Source: Geobacter sp. DSM 9736
GTDB taxonomy: Bacteria; Desulfobacterota; Desulfuromonadia; Geobacterales; Geobacteraceae
Assembly (NCBI RefSeq): GCF_900187405.1
Contig: NZ_LT896716.1
Location: 1,178,001 to 1,242,000 of the forward strand
Direction of reading: 5' to 3'
DNA length: 64,000 nt
Shown here: positions 7,782-16,767 of the stretch, in pieces
Position numbering within the stretch: the first letter of the stretch is position 1
How the letters are laid out: every line of letters starts with the position of its first letter
Notes under the pieces: model-generated
What the model was told of the DNA's origin: nothing
What the model saw: only the letters and a program-made list of their open reading frames with translations
Database searches by the model: none
Program-made: the position numbers and the translations under genes

Positions 7782-9881
7782 CTAATGGGAATGATTATTT
7801 TTCCCCTGTTCCGACGCCGATTCAGCGATGATTTTCTGGGCAAGGTGCGTCGGCACCTCTTCGTAATGAGAAAACTCCATTGTAAACATGCCGCGGTCAC
7901 TGGTCATTGATTTCAAGTCGTTGGCGTAGGTGAGGACCTCGGCCATCGGCACAACCGTCCTGATTATCTGAGAGTTTGCCTTCGGTTCTACCCCCACTAC
8001 CTTCCCGCGCCTTGAATTGATGTCCCCTATGACGTCCCCCATTACTTCCTCGGGAACCGTTATTTTCATATTCATGATTGGCTCAAGAAGCACGACCTTT
8101 GCAGTTTCCATTGCTTTCTTGAAAGCCAGGGAACCGGCGACTTTAAATGCCATCTCTGAAGAATCGACAGTGTGAAAGGAACCATCGAAAACCGCCGCCT
8201 TGAAGTCGACGAGAGGATACCCAGCGAGAAAACCGTCCTGTGCAGCCTCGAAGATACCCTTTTCTACAGCTGGAATGTACTGACGAGGAATGACTCCTCC
8301 AACAATCTTATCCTCGAACTGGAAGCCGTCCCCCCGACTCAGCGGAGAGAACTCAACCCAGCAGTCGCCATATTGCCCACGTCCACCACTCTGTTTCTTG
8401 TACTTTCCCTGTGCCTTGACACCTGCCTTGAAAGTCTCAAGATACGGTACCTTCTGGGTCTTCATCTCCACGTCTACGCCGAACTTGCGCTTCAGTTTCT
8501 CGATAGTCACCTCAAGGTGAACCTGACCCATACCCGACAGTATCAGCTCCCGAGTCTTTTCATCCCGACGGGCCTGGATCGTCTGGTCCTCCTCCATGAG
8601 GCGCTGGAGAGCCCCGTGGATCTTGTCCTCGTCATTCTTCGTCTTTGGCTGTATCGCATACGAGATTACGGGCTGCAGGGGCTTTATCGGCTCGAAGACA
8701 ATAGGTTTGTCCTTGGAACAGAGTGTGTCACCTGTCAGCGTCTCCTTGAGCTTCGCCACCGCAACAATGTCCCCTGCAACGGCTTGCTTGATCGGCTTCT
8801 GCTTCTTGCCTTCAAGCTGAAATATCTGTCCTATCCTTTCCTCGGCCTCTCGTACGGAGTTGTATACGGTTGAATCTGAATTCAGTGTTCCGGAGTATAT
8901 TCGAAAAATAGTGATCTTCCCGGCATAAGGGTCGGAAGTCGTTTTAAAAACCAGTGCAGAGAAAGGTTCCGACTCCTCAGGAGCGCGTTCCTCTATCTCT
9001 CTGGTCTTAGGATTCGTGCCGTGGACCTTTCCCCTGTCGAGCGGCGACGGAAGGCAGTGGCATATGTAGTCGAGGAGATGGCGGACGCCTATGTTCAGAA
9101 CAGCAGAGCCGCAGAAGACTGGGGTAAAGGTATAACGAAGTGTACCGATGCGCAGACCGTCAAGAATTTCTTCCTCTGTCAGTTCGCCTGTCTCCAGATA
9201 CTTCTCCGTCAATGCATCATAAGCCTCGGCGACCGTCTCAACCAGAATTTCACGCAGTCTTTGAGCCTCGGGTTGGTACTCAGCGGGAATCTCTGTTTCG
9301 GTGTAGGTACCCGAAAAATCCTTAGCATAGCGATACGCCTTCATTCGGACCAGATCGATGACACCCTCGAACGTTTCCGCAGCGCCCAGCGGCATCTGCA
9401 CCGCGACCCCCCGAGCTTTTAGCGACTTCTCCATGTCATCTATTGCCCGCAGAAAATTCGCGTATTCCCTGTCCATCTTGTTAACGAAGGCGATACGGGG
9501 GATTTCGAACTCATTAGCCCATTCCCAGACCTCCTCGGTCTGGACCTTCACCCCCGAAATAGCGGACAGAATAACTACGGCACCGCCGAGAGCCCTCAAG
9601 CAGGCTCGCGTATCGGCAATGAAGTTCCCGTACCCTGGGGTATCCACTATGTGAAGATCATAGCCGTTCCACTCGCAGTGATGGAGGGAAGAGGAAATAG
9701 TGATCTTACGCTTTATTTCCTCGGGGTCGAAGTCCATGTTGGAAGTACCGTCATCGACACGTCCCAACCGGTCGGTCATTCCAGCATCGAACAACAATGC
9801 CTCAGTCAAGGAAGTCTTACCGGCACCTCCATGAGCGACAATACCAAGGTTCCTCAGCTTTGCGGTGTCATACTTCGGCAT
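7782..9881 (-). CDS. Elongation factor G, variant (EF-G2-like) form
   Basis: The 699-aa translational GTPase has EF-G domain order and length. The G1 motif reads VAHGGAGKTSL, not the AHIDAGKTT of canonical FusA. G3 is DTPGYGN and G4 is NKMD. Domain IV and the C-terminus are intact (GGRGQYGDCWVEF, PIMNMKITVPEEV, GDINSRRGKV). It lies after nadC-birA-coaX rather than in a ribosomal-protein operon, as expected for a paralogue. EF-G2-type proteins may take part in ribosome recycling, stress translation or back-translocation; the exact role is not visible. Assignment to translation-factor EF-G is certain, the subfamily is probable. Confidence 0.92.
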   Translation of the reverse strand: MPKYDTAKLRNLGIVAHGGAGKTSLTEALLFDAGMTDRLGRVDDGTSNMDFDPEEIKRKITISSSLHHCEWNGYDLHIVDTPGYGNFIADTRACLRALGGAVVILSAISGVKVQTEEVWEWANEFEIPRIAFVNKMDREYANFLRAIDDMEKSLKARGVAVQMPLGAAETFEGVIDLVRMKAYRYAKDFSGTYTETEIPAEYQPEAQRLREILVETVAEAYDALTEKYLETGELTEEEILDGLRIGTLRYTFTPVFCGSAVLNIGVRHLLDYICHCLPSPLDRGKVHGTNPKTREIEERAPEESEPFSALVFKTTSDPYAGKITIFRIYSGTLNSDSTVYNSVREAEERIGQIFQLEGKKQKPIKQAVAGDIVAVAKLKETLTGDTLCSKDKPIVFEPIKPLQPVISYAIQPKTKNDEDKIHGALQRLMEEDQTIQARRDEKTRELILSGMGQVHLEVTIEKLKRKFGVDVEMKTQKVPYLETFKAGVKAQGKYKKQSGGRGQYGDCWVEFSPLSRGDGFQFEDKIVGGVIPRQYIPAVEKGIFEAAQDGFLAGYPLVDFKAAVFDGSFHTVDSSEMAFKVAGSLAFKKAMETAKVVLLEPIMNMKITVPEEVMGDVIGDINSRRGKVVGVEPKANSQIIRTVVPMAEVLTYANDLKSMTSDRGMFTMEFSHYEEVPTHLAQKIIAESASEQGKNNHSH

Positions 9882-9911
9882 ACACTCTTCCCCCCTTTGG
9901 ATGTATTGTGG

Positions 9912-10676
9912 CTATCTGTTCCGCTCGTACAAAATGCGCAATCCTTCCAAGGTTAGAAACTCGTCCACGCCCTCTATTGTTTTGGATTCGGGAGCAATCA
10001 ATCCGGCTAGCCCCCCTGTAGCGATCACTTTTGGATTATCCTTGCTTTCGTTCTTCATCCTGCCGACAATCTCGTCCACAAGGCCTATGTAGCCGTAGAA
10101 GATGCCGGCCTGCATGGAATTCACGGTATTCTTGGCTATGATGGCCGGAGGTTTGATGATTTCAACCCGCGGCAGCTTGCTTGCCTTCTGAAACAGCGCT
10201 TCCATGGAAATCATGACCCCCGGGACGATTGCCCCGCCGCAATATTCCCCCTTTCTGTTCACATAATCGAACGTTGTAGCCGTGCCGAAGTCGACGATCA
10301 CCAAAGAGGTCCGGTATTTTTCGAAGCCTGCAACGGCATTGACTATCCTGTCAGCGCCGACTTCTTTCGGATTATCGTAATGTATGGGCATCCCCGTTTT
10401 TATTCCGGGACCCACGACATAGGGTTTAAAAGAAAAATATTGCTGTGACAGTTTTTCTAGGACCCCCGTCAGGGTCGGAACGACGGAAGATATTATGATG
10501 TCTTTCACATCGCCGAAGCTGATGCCCGCAAGACGGAACAGGTCGTGGACAAGGATCCCGTACTCGTCGGGTGTTTTCGATTTGTCGGTCGATACGCGCC
10601 AATCCCTGACAAGATGATCGCCGTCGTAGATGCCGAGGACTATGTTACTGTTGCCGACGTCGATTACCAGAAGCAA
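9912..10676 (-). CDS. coaX: Type III pantothenate kinase
   Basis: The 254-aa enzyme catalyses the first step of coenzyme A synthesis, phosphorylating pantothenate with ATP. It shows the type III (ASKHA) signatures: N-terminal [18 protein letters not shown], the substrate segment [11 protein letters not shown]-like [18 protein letters not shown], the second phosphate motif [12 protein letters not shown], and GGAIVPGV. Type III kinases need a monovalent cation and are not feedback-inhibited by CoA. The gene lies 18 nt after birA, a very common pairing. Confidence 0.96.
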   Translation of the reverse strand: MLLVIDVGNSNIVLGIYDGDHLVRDWRVSTDKSKTPDEYGILVHDLFRLAGISFGDVKDIIISSVVPTLTGVLEKLSQQYFSFKPYVVGPGIKTGMPIHYDNPKEVGADRIVNAVAGFEKYRTSLVIVDFGTATTFDYVNRKGEYCGGAIVPGVMISMEALFQKASKLPRVEIIKPPAIIAKNTVNSMQAGIFYGYIGLVDEIVGRMKNESKDNPKVIATGGLAGLIAPESKTIEGVDEFLTLEGLRILYERNR

Positions 10677-10694
10677 GAAGACCTCCCTGTTCCT

Positions 10695-11705
10695 TTATAT
10701 GAGAGTAACATCGCCAGCCAGTATTTTTTCCACGGACCCTTCCCCCACCTGCAGAAGAAGGGCGCCATACTCATCGATTCCGATGACTACCCCGGTCACT
10801 TCCCTCTCCTGAACGGTCACCCTGACAGAGCGCCCCATAACGGTACTGCGTGCCAGCCATTCATCCCTAATGGGTTTATAACCGTTTGCAAGAAAGCTGT
10901 CGTACAGGTCATCCAGAGATCGAAGGAGGACGCGCGTGAAGGACTGACGATCAACTGCTTTTTCCTGCTCAAGCAACAATGATGTGGCCGGATGCCGCAG
11001 CTCCATCGGAAATTGGTCGCAGGTCATATTTAAATTTACGCCGATTCCGAGGATGATGAAGTTCACCTGCTCCGTTTCCGCACTTAACTCATTCAGGAGA
11101 CCCGCAACCTTCCGCCCGTTGACAAGGACGTCATTCGGCCATTTTATCAAAGGACGGAGATCAGTCTCCTGCTCGATGGCTCGGGCAACCGCAACCGCAG
11201 ATGAAAAGGTCAGCTGTGCAGCCTGCATCGGTGCTATAGGTGGCCGTAGGATAACAGAACAGTAAAGATTGACGCCGTCGGGAGATTCCCAGCGCCGCCC
11301 AAGTCGACCTTTTCCTAACCGCTGGGCTTCGGCGAGAACAACAGTCCCCTCTGCTGCGCCTTCCTCCGCTAATTGGTAGGCCGTTTCATTAGTTGACTCG
11401 ATCTCACGGTACCAGACCAGCCGGGAGCCGATTCTTTTTGCATCAAGTCCGGCAGAAAGCTCCGGAGGTATCAGTGTATTCGGTGCCGAAATAAGCCGAT
11501 AGCCGCGGGAGGGAACCGCGGCTATCTCGTACCCCAGATCCCGGAGAGCTTTAATATGTTTCCATACGGCAGTTCGCGAAATATGCAGCGCATCGCTCAA
11601 CTCCTCGCCGGAAAGAATCCCGTCTCCCCGCCGACGGAACATGTCAAGAATCCGGTGGTCCGTTCCGGTGGCGGCGGAATCAACCAGTGAGGCATTGCAG
11701 TGCAT
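10695..11705 (-). CDS. birA: Bifunctional biotin-protein ligase / biotin repressor
   Basis: The 336-aa protein has an N-terminal winged helix-turn-helix (LSGEELSDALHISRTAVWKH, residues ~33-52) and a biotin-ligase core. The adenylate-binding loop reads GKGRLGRRW, followed by KWPNDVLVNGRKVAGLL and a C-terminal SH3-like domain. It activates biotin to biotinyl-AMP and transfers it to the carrier Lys of biotin carboxylases. The HTH means it could also repress biotin genes, none of which are in this window. It lies 3 nt after nadC and 18 nt before coaX, so it is in a cofactor-synthesis operon. Confidence 0.95.
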   Translation of the reverse strand: MHCNASLVDSAATGTDHRILDMFRRRGDGILSGEELSDALHISRTAVWKHIKALRDLGYEIAAVPSRGYRLISAPNTLIPPELSAGLDAKRIGSRLVWYREIESTNETAYQLAEEGAAEGTVVLAEAQRLGKGRLGRRWESPDGVNLYCSVILRPPIAPMQAAQLTFSSAVAVARAIEQETDLRPLIKWPNDVLVNGRKVAGLLNELSAETEQVNFIILGIGVNLNMTCDQFPMELRHPATSLLLEQEKAVDRQSFTRVLLRSLDDLYDSFLANGYKPIRDEWLARSTVMGRSVRVTVQEREVTGVVIGIDEYGALLLQVGEGSVEKILAGDVTLI

Positions 11706-11708
11706 ATG

Positions 11709-12536
11709 TTAACCCTTTAGCAACATTGATATGTCCATTGCGCGAGCGGAATGAGTTATCGCCCCTACCGATATGATATCAACCCCCGTCGCCGCTATCG
11801 TCGCAACGGTCTCAAGACTTACGCCGCCAGAAGCTTCCACAAGTGCCTTTCCACTGATGATTCCGACGGCTTCCCGCATCATATCAGTGGTCATGTTGTC
11901 CAGCATAATAATGTCGGCACCGGCTTCAACAGCCTCAGCGACTTGCGCCAGAGATTCGGTTTCAATCTCGATCTTCATGGTGTGAGGTATGTACGCTCTG
12001 GCACGCCTGATGGCTTCAGTTATACCGCCCGCCGCCGCAATATGGTTCTCTTTGATGAGTACGCCATCGTAGAGGCCGGTACGATGATTTATCCCACCAC
12101 CGACTCTGACCGAGTACTTCTCCAGCATTCTTAGTCCGGGAGTCGTTTTTCGGGTATCCACGATCCGGGCCTTTGTACCTTTGACAGCTTCCACATAACG
12201 GGAGGTTAGGGTTGCTATGCCGCACATTCTCTGAAGAAGGTTAAGCGCAACCCGTTCACCCTGAAGGAGAAGTCCTGCATCTCCATCAAGATCGGCCAGG
12301 ACATCCTGAGGTTTCACCCTTGCTCCGTCCGAAAAATGAGGGGTAAAGCGAATGGATGTACTAAGAAGATGAAAAACTCTTGCCGCCACATCGATGCCCG
12401 CGACGAGCATTTCCTCTTTTGCCTTAAGAACAGCTCCCCGTTCCCCACTCGCACCGACCACCGCCAGCGTCGTAATATCCCCGGTATGGATATCTTCCAG
12501 CAAAGCATTTTCTATTATTCTGTCTAGACCGATCAT
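11709..12536 (-). CDS. nadC: Nicotinate-nucleotide pyrophosphorylase (carboxylating)
   Basis: The 275-aa quinolinate phosphoribosyltransferase turns quinolinate and PRPP into nicotinate mononucleotide, CO2 and PPi in de novo NAD synthesis. Signatures include ERVALNLLQRMCGIAT, the Arg/Lys-rich VDTRKTTPGLR, the His-containing GGGINHRTGLYDGVLIKENH and the C-terminal phosphate-binding EASGGVSLE. The length is normal. It is the first gene of a tight minus-strand run nadC-birA-coaX-EF-G variant. Confidence 0.96.
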   Translation of the reverse strand: MIGLDRIIENALLEDIHTGDITTLAVVGASGERGAVLKAKEEMLVAGIDVAARVFHLLSTSIRFTPHFSDGARVKPQDVLADLDGDAGLLLQGERVALNLLQRMCGIATLTSRYVEAVKGTKARIVDTRKTTPGLRMLEKYSVRVGGGINHRTGLYDGVLIKENHIAAAGGITEAIRRARAYIPHTMKIEIETESLAQVAEAVEAGADIIMLDNMTTDMMREAVGIISGKALVEASGGVSLETVATIAATGVDIISVGAITHSARAMDISMLLKG

Positions 12537-12711
12537 GATCTCCCCTCGAATGCCCGTTTATATCACAGCTTACGTACTCCCGCAACCACAATGGGTTTTC
12601 ACGCAGTCATTGCCTCCGGCAGCCTGTTCATGCCCTTCCGGCTTATAGCCCATCCCACCACTCCGCAGGACCGGAATAAAGAATACCAACCTGAACAGAC
12701 CGCTACTTCTG

Positions 12712-12740
12712 TTGACTTATCCCCCCCCGTGCAATACAAT
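12712..12740 (+). promoter_or_regulatory. Sigma-70-type promoter of the GGDEF gene
   Basis: TTGACT and TACAAT are separated by exactly 17 bp, and the GGDEF start codon lies 34 bp downstream. Both hexamers are near consensus. The spacer contains a run of eight C. Confidence 0.7.
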
Positions 12741-12773
12741 GCCGCAACTAAATAACTCAACTAGAAAAATATC

Positions 12774-14087
12774 ATGTTACGTCTACAGTTTACCCTGGTT
12801 CAGAAGCTGATCGCCAGTTATGCCGCGATAGCGTTCTTTACCCTTGCAGCCCTGCTCTTCTCCATTACCGGCCTTTATTCCATTAACAAAACGGCACGGG
12901 ATATCGCCCATCACGACCTCGTCGTGATAAGCTCAGCCCAGAAACTGCGCGAGTCGCTTCTCGCACAGGAACGTGCTGCAGGCAGATATGGCATCCTGAA
13001 GAGCCCTGAGTTCATAGAGCTCTTCCGGCAGCGTCAAAGCGAGTTTCTCGAAACCGTCAGTGTCCTGGGCACGCGCAGCAAAGATCCTGAAGTGCTAAAA
13101 CTTGTGGCCTCTTACGAAAAATATCAGCATGTCATCGATGGCCTGTTCTCCGGCGCTGATGACCAGAGAGAAGTTCAGAAAGTTCTCACAGGTCAGCTCC
13201 TCAAGAGCATAGACAAGATATCTCTGAATGGACAACGGCAGCTCGATGTCAAACTTAAGAATGCAGAGAACAGGGAACGCTCTACTATACAAGCCACACT
13301 CTTTCTATCCTTTTCCGGATTTCTGCTGGCTGCTGGGGTAGCAGCCTACGCTGTGTACACCATATCAAGATCTATCAGGAAGCTTAAGCGTGCCACTCAT
13401 CGCATAGCCGAAGGCGATTTCGACTACGATCCCCAAATTCCCCCAGGAGATGAAGTAGGAGATCTTGCACGGGATTTCACCTCCATGGCGGCTCGTCTCA
13501 AGGTTCTCGAGCAGATGAGCCTGGACGCGAGCCCTTTAACCCGGCTCCCGGGGAATATAGCCATCGAACGCGTACTTAGCAAGCGTCTGGCAAGCAATGA
13601 GCTATTTGCAGTCTGCTACGTTGATCTTGATAACTTCAAGGCATACAATGATCGTTACGGCTACATAAAAGCCAGCGAAGTAATAAAAATGACGGCAGAA
13701 ATAGTTTATGAAGCTGTTGGAGCACTTAACGAGGAAGATTCATTTGTCGGTCATGTAGGTGGAGACGACTTCATCATTGTGGTCTCCTCGGATAATGCAG
13801 CCCCTGTTTGCGAGAATGTCATCAGCACCTTCGACCGGGAAATCCGCGGACACTATAGCGCGGAAGACCTCGCAAAAGGAGCAATAGAAGGAGCTGACCG
13901 ATATGGCGTCCATAGAATATTTCCTATAATGACGATATCCATTGCAGCAATAATTTGCCAGAAGGGCCTTTATGATTCCGCAGTCGATATTGCGAAAAAT
14001 GCAGCGGACATGAAAGAGTTTCTGAAGGCAAAGCCGGGCAGCAACTACTACATCAACAGGCGTACCCATCAAAGATGCGAACACTGA
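12774..14087 (+). CDS. Membrane HAMP-GGDEF nucleotide cyclase, candidate Hypr (cGAMP) type
   Basis: The 437-aa protein has a membrane helix at about residues 13-35, a ~135-residue helical sensor region, a second helix at about 170-195, a HAMP domain at about 196-247 and a GGDEF domain to the end. The signature motif is GGDDF (residues 329-333), with the related LPGN and VGHVGGDDF context. No RxxD inhibitory site precedes it. The key oddity is residue 301: diguanylate cyclases have N-D...G-D, where the second Asp reads the guanine base, but here the segment is NDRYGYIKASEV, with Ser at that position. Asp-to-Ser at this site is the hallmark reported for Geobacter hybrid-promiscuous GGDEFs that make 3',3'-cGAMP. 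It overlaps the next gene by 13 nt. Confidence 0.85.
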   Translation: MLRLQFTLVQKLIASYAAIAFFTLAALLFSITGLYSINKTARDIAHHDLVVISSAQKLRESLLAQERAAGRYGILKSPEFIELFRQRQSEFLETVSVLGTRSKDPEVLKLVASYEKYQHVIDGLFSGADDQREVQKVLTGQLLKSIDKISLNGQRQLDVKLKNAENRERSTIQATLFLSFSGFLLAAGVAAYAVYTISRSIRKLKRATHRIAEGDFDYDPQIPPGDEVGDLARDFTSMAARLKVLEQMSLDASPLTRLPGNIAIERVLSKRLASNELFAVCYVDLDNFKAYNDRYGYIKASEVIKMTAEIVYEAVGALNEEDSFVGHVGGDDFIIVVSSDNAAPVCENVISTFDREIRGHYSAEDLAKGAIEGADRYGVHRIFPIMTISIAAIICQKGLYDSAVDIAKNAADMKEFLKAKPGSNYYINRRTHQRCEH

Positions 14088-14557
14088 CAGCTGTCATTAT
14101 CATCTCAATGCTCTCCGGATGCGCCCAGATCCCGACATGGATGCACCTGAACTCTTCCCCCTATGAACAACGCAAAAGGCTTTCCCAGGCGGTAGAGCTA
14201 GTGAAGGAAGGAAATAATGCCTCCGCCTCCCGCCTTCTTGCATCAATCTGCCGCGAACCAGGCGTTCCCGGGATAACGGATGAAGCCCTTTTTCGCCTGG
14301 CTCTTCTTTCCCTTCGTGGAGGGGACAGAGAAAATGCATCTAACATGCTGGAAAGGCTGGGAAGGGAATATCCCCGCAGTATTTGGACCAGGACAGCGAA
14401 TCCTATTGTTGAGTTGCTTGCACAGCACGACGACCTCAGGAACCAGAACCGCACCCTAAAAAACACGAATCAGGCGCTTACACGGGAAAACAAGGAGCTC
14501 CTCCAGAGCATTGAGCGCCTGAAACATCTGGATCTGGAACTGGAACTGAAGAAATAA
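14075..14557 (+). CDS. Outer-membrane lipoprotein, TPR-like
   Basis: The 160-aa protein starts with a lipoprotein signal peptide whose lipobox is LSGC (Cys at about residue 16). The mature part has TPR-like helices (RLSQAVELVKEGNNASASRL, then FRLALLSLRGGDRENASNML) and ends in a coiled coil (NQALTRENKELLQSIERLK). It overlaps the 3' end of the GGDEF gene, so the two are probably co-translated and may act in one signalling or envelope complex. The exact function is unknown. Confidence 0.75.
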   Translation: MRTLTAVIIISMLSGCAQIPTWMHLNSSPYEQRKRLSQAVELVKEGNNASASRLLASICREPGVPGITDEALFRLALLSLRGGDRENASNMLERLGREYPRSIWTRTANPIVELLAQHDDLRNQNRTLKNTNQALTRENKELLQSIERLKHLDLELELKK

Positions 14558-15082
14558 CTATTGACGCCACCCCGGCGGCACCCCTCCCCTGTCGGCATCC
14601 TGCTCCAAGGCCTCTAGTTTTTTTTTCAGCTCCTTTATCCTCACCTCATCCTTCTCGATCTTCTCTTTGAGTGCATTATATGCTCCCCGGTCTGATGGCT
14701 TCTGGTAAAGTGTCCGCCTGCGGTTGATTTCAAGAAGGCGTTGTCGCTCCTCAGGCAACCGATCCTCTATTAGCGAGATCTCACTGCGCAACCCTTCGAA
14801 AGAACTTCGCCACCATGATTCATCACGCCCTCCTGGCTGAAAGCGTCCACCATCTGCAGGTGACGCAGAATCGACTGCAAAGGATGCATCATCATTTATT
14901 ATCATTATGTTCGGTTGCTCTGACACATTCCTTTTACGAACATTTTTGCGGTATTTCTGAGGGACCTTGTCAAGAGTGTCTGTAAATCCAACCGACCCCC
15001 TGTCGTCTGTCCATTCATATACCTCTGCCAGAGCCTGCGATGAGAGTATGCAGACTGCGACAACGATAGCGATGAGTTTCAT
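14558..15082 (-). CDS. Exported DUF4124-domain protein
   Basis: The 174-aa protein has a signal peptide (MKLIAIVVAVCILSSQALA) followed directly by the DUF4124 signature EVYEWTDDRGSVGFTDTLDKVP. A coiled-coil C-terminus follows (NALKEKIEKDEVRIKELKKK). DUF4124 proteins are periplasmic and of unknown function. The start at 15082 has gggagg 5 nt upstream; a longer frame to 15106 lacks support. It is convergent with the lipoprotein gene, the two stops adjoining, and divergent from the cytochrome gene. Confidence 0.8.
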   Translation of the reverse strand: MKLIAIVVAVCILSSQALAEVYEWTDDRGSVGFTDTLDKVPQKYRKNVRKRNVSEQPNIMIINDDASFAVDSASPADGGRFQPGGRDESWWRSSFEGLRSEISLIEDRLPEERQRLLEINRRRTLYQKPSDRGAYNALKEKIEKDEVRIKELKKKLEALEQDADRGGVPPGWRQ

Positions 15083-15143
15083 TCCAGCCTCCCCTTTCAC
15101 ATACAAACGCCCGCTGAGTGCGGCTTCATAGTTTTAATTTAAT

Positions 15144-15173
15144 TTGACGCCCTCTTCTCTGCTTGTGTATAGT
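15144..15173 (+). promoter_or_regulatory. Sigma-70-type promoter of the cytochrome gene
   Basis: TTGACG and TATAGT are 18 bp apart, 33 bp before the cytochrome ATG. It lies in the intergenic space between the divergent DUF4124 and cytochrome genes. Confidence 0.6.
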
Positions 15174-15205
15174 GTGACGGATTTATCTTACGCTCAGGAG
15201 TGCTT

Positions 15206-16228
15206 ATGAAGCCCAGATTCATGATCGTCGTTACCCTGCTGGCAGCAGCTTTAGCCTCGATCTCCCATGCCAAGGAAACTAAAAACATCGAGTATCGTTT
15301 TGCAAGCGCCGATCCGGTTGTTTTCAGCCACGACCTGCACCTCAAGAAATATAACAACAACTGCAGGATTTGCCACAACGCCCTGTTCGATCTACGCAAT
15401 CGTCGGCACTTCACCATGGCGGAAATGGAAAAAACCAAGTCATGCGGCGCCTGTCACACAGGTATCAAGGCCTTCAGTGTTTCCGATGACAGACACTGCA
15501 CTAAATGCCACAAGGGGAAACCCCGTGCAGTAACCTATCGTGTCAAGGGAGCCACAGAAGCTGTTTTCAGCCATCAAGCTCACATCACCGCCACTGGCGG
15601 CAAGTGCAAAAGCTGCCACAACGGCAAAATCCTTACCGGGAAAGACCGGGGGGTGACAATGGCTCAGATGGAAAAAGGACGCACGTGCGGTGCGTGCCAT
15701 AACGGCAAAACAGCTTTTACAGTTGCCGGCAACTGCGGTAACTGCCATAACGGAATGAAACCGAAAGAGATTGTTTTCAAGGCGAAAGGTATCACCAAGG
15801 CTACGTTCAGCCATGACTTGCATCTTGGAATGTACGCATGCAAAGATTGCCATACCGGTATCTTTCCATACAAAGCCGGCGCAAAGCATTTTTCCATGGC
15901 CGACATGGCCAAAGGAAAGTCATGTGGATCATGCCACAATGGTAACGATGCCTTTACATCTAACGGTGACTGCGACAAGTGTCACAAAAACTTCAAACCA
16001 CGCGACATCACCTACAAGACTGACATGGGAGAAGCTAAATTCAGCCATGATGTGCACCTCAGCATGTTCAAGTGCGTCGACTGTCACACAAAACGTTTCC
16101 CTTACCGGTCGGGAGTCAAGCATTTCACGATGGGAGACATGGAAAACGGTCAATCATGCGGTGGCTGTCATGACGGCAAGGATGCCTTCACAGTCAAGGA
16201 TAACTGTAACAAGTGCCATAAAATCTAA
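15206..16228 (+). CDS. Dodecahaem c-type cytochrome (four triheme c7-like repeats)
   Basis: The 340-aa exported protein carries twelve CXXCH haem-binding motifs: CRICH, CGACH, CTKCH, CKSCH, CGACH, CGNCH, CKDCH, CGSCH, CDKCH, CVDCH, CGGCH and CNKCH. They fall into four tandem repeats of ~75 residues, each with FSHxxHL, then CXXCH, an M-x-x-M-x-x-G line, CGxCH, AF and CxxCH. This is the triheme c7-type (nanowire) repeat of Geobacter periplasmic electron-transfer cytochromes such as the dodecahaem GSU1996 type. The signal peptide ends near SHA-KET. The start at 15206 has ggag 5 nt upstream (a GTG at 15200 is also in frame). It is expected to shuttle electrons through the periplasm towards the outer membrane. 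Confidence 0.94.
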   Translation: MKPRFMIVVTLLAAALASISHAKETKNIEYRFASADPVVFSHDLHLKKYNNNCRICHNALFDLRNRRHFTMAEMEKTKSCGACHTGIKAFSVSDDRHCTKCHKGKPRAVTYRVKGATEAVFSHQAHITATGGKCKSCHNGKILTGKDRGVTMAQMEKGRTCGACHNGKTAFTVAGNCGNCHNGMKPKEIVFKAKGITKATFSHDLHLGMYACKDCHTGIFPYKAGAKHFSMADMAKGKSCGSCHNGNDAFTSNGDCDKCHKNFKPRDITYKTDMGEAKFSHDVHLSMFKCVDCHTKRFPYRSGVKHFTMGDMENGQSCGGCHDGKDAFTVKDNCNKCHKI

Positions 16229-16249
16229 TTGGCCACAATACATCCTCCG

Positions 16250-16279
16250 ACGGCCCTGTCTCTCGACAGGGTCGTTTTT
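16250..16279 (+). terminator. Intrinsic terminator of the cytochrome gene
   Basis: An 11-bp stem (acggccctgtc / gacagggtcgt, one G-T pair) with a 4-base loop is followed by TTTTTA. Confidence 0.85.
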
Positions 16280-16349
16280 ATATGGTTGGTTTAGAAGCTG
16301 CTCTTAACCAGCATATAACACCTGCGGCGACTTGAACCAGTCATTCAGC

Positions 16350-16384
16350 AAAAAAAATCCCCGCTTCTTTGGCGGGGACTTGTT
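16350..16384 (-). terminator. Intrinsic terminator of flgM
   Basis: Read on the minus strand, the stem gtccccgcc / ggcgggga-type with loop aaagaa is followed by a run of eight T. It is convergent with the cytochrome terminator. Confidence 0.8.
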
Positions 16385-16422
16385 CACATCGGCGATCCAG
16401 CGACTATTTGGCAGTTACTTGC

Positions 16423-16731
16423 CTACCCGGTGTACCCATTCTTCAATGCGCTTATCATTTTAGCAGCCACGTCCTTGCTATCTACCTGATACCTCCCGGA
16501 CTCGACCGCCACTTTCAGCTCCTTGACCCGATCAGGGCGAGAATCCGGAATCTCCTTCAACGATTCACTTGCCTTGTTGACTCGCTCAACCGATGGAGAA
16601 AGGGTAACATTGTCTCCTCGTACAAGGGACGCTTCAGCAGGCTTTACGGCCTGATTTGCAGCCTGCTCCTCTACCTTCTCATTCCTGAAGGGATTGACGG
16701 CTACCTGCTGTGTGCTTTCTTCGATTTTCAT
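16423..16731 (-). CDS. flgM: Anti-sigma-28 factor FlgM
   Basis: The 102-aa protein has the small size, disordered N-terminal half and helical C-terminus of FlgM, including RVKELKVAVESGRYQVDSKD and an ending of the VAAKMISAL type. FlgM binds and inhibits the flagellar sigma factor FliA until it is exported through the completed hook. No other flagellar gene is present here, so it stands alone. A sigma-28-like promoter is present upstream, which would give feedback control. A ribosome-binding site (gcggagga) lies 7 nt before the ATG. Confidence 0.85.
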   Translation of the reverse strand: MKIEESTQQVAVNPFRNEKVEEQAANQAVKPAEASLVRGDNVTLSPSVERVNKASESLKEIPDSRPDRVKELKVAVESGRYQVDSKDVAAKMISALKNGYTG

Positions 16732-16767
16732 CGGTATATCCTCCGCGCAGTATTTCGTTAAGTTTTC

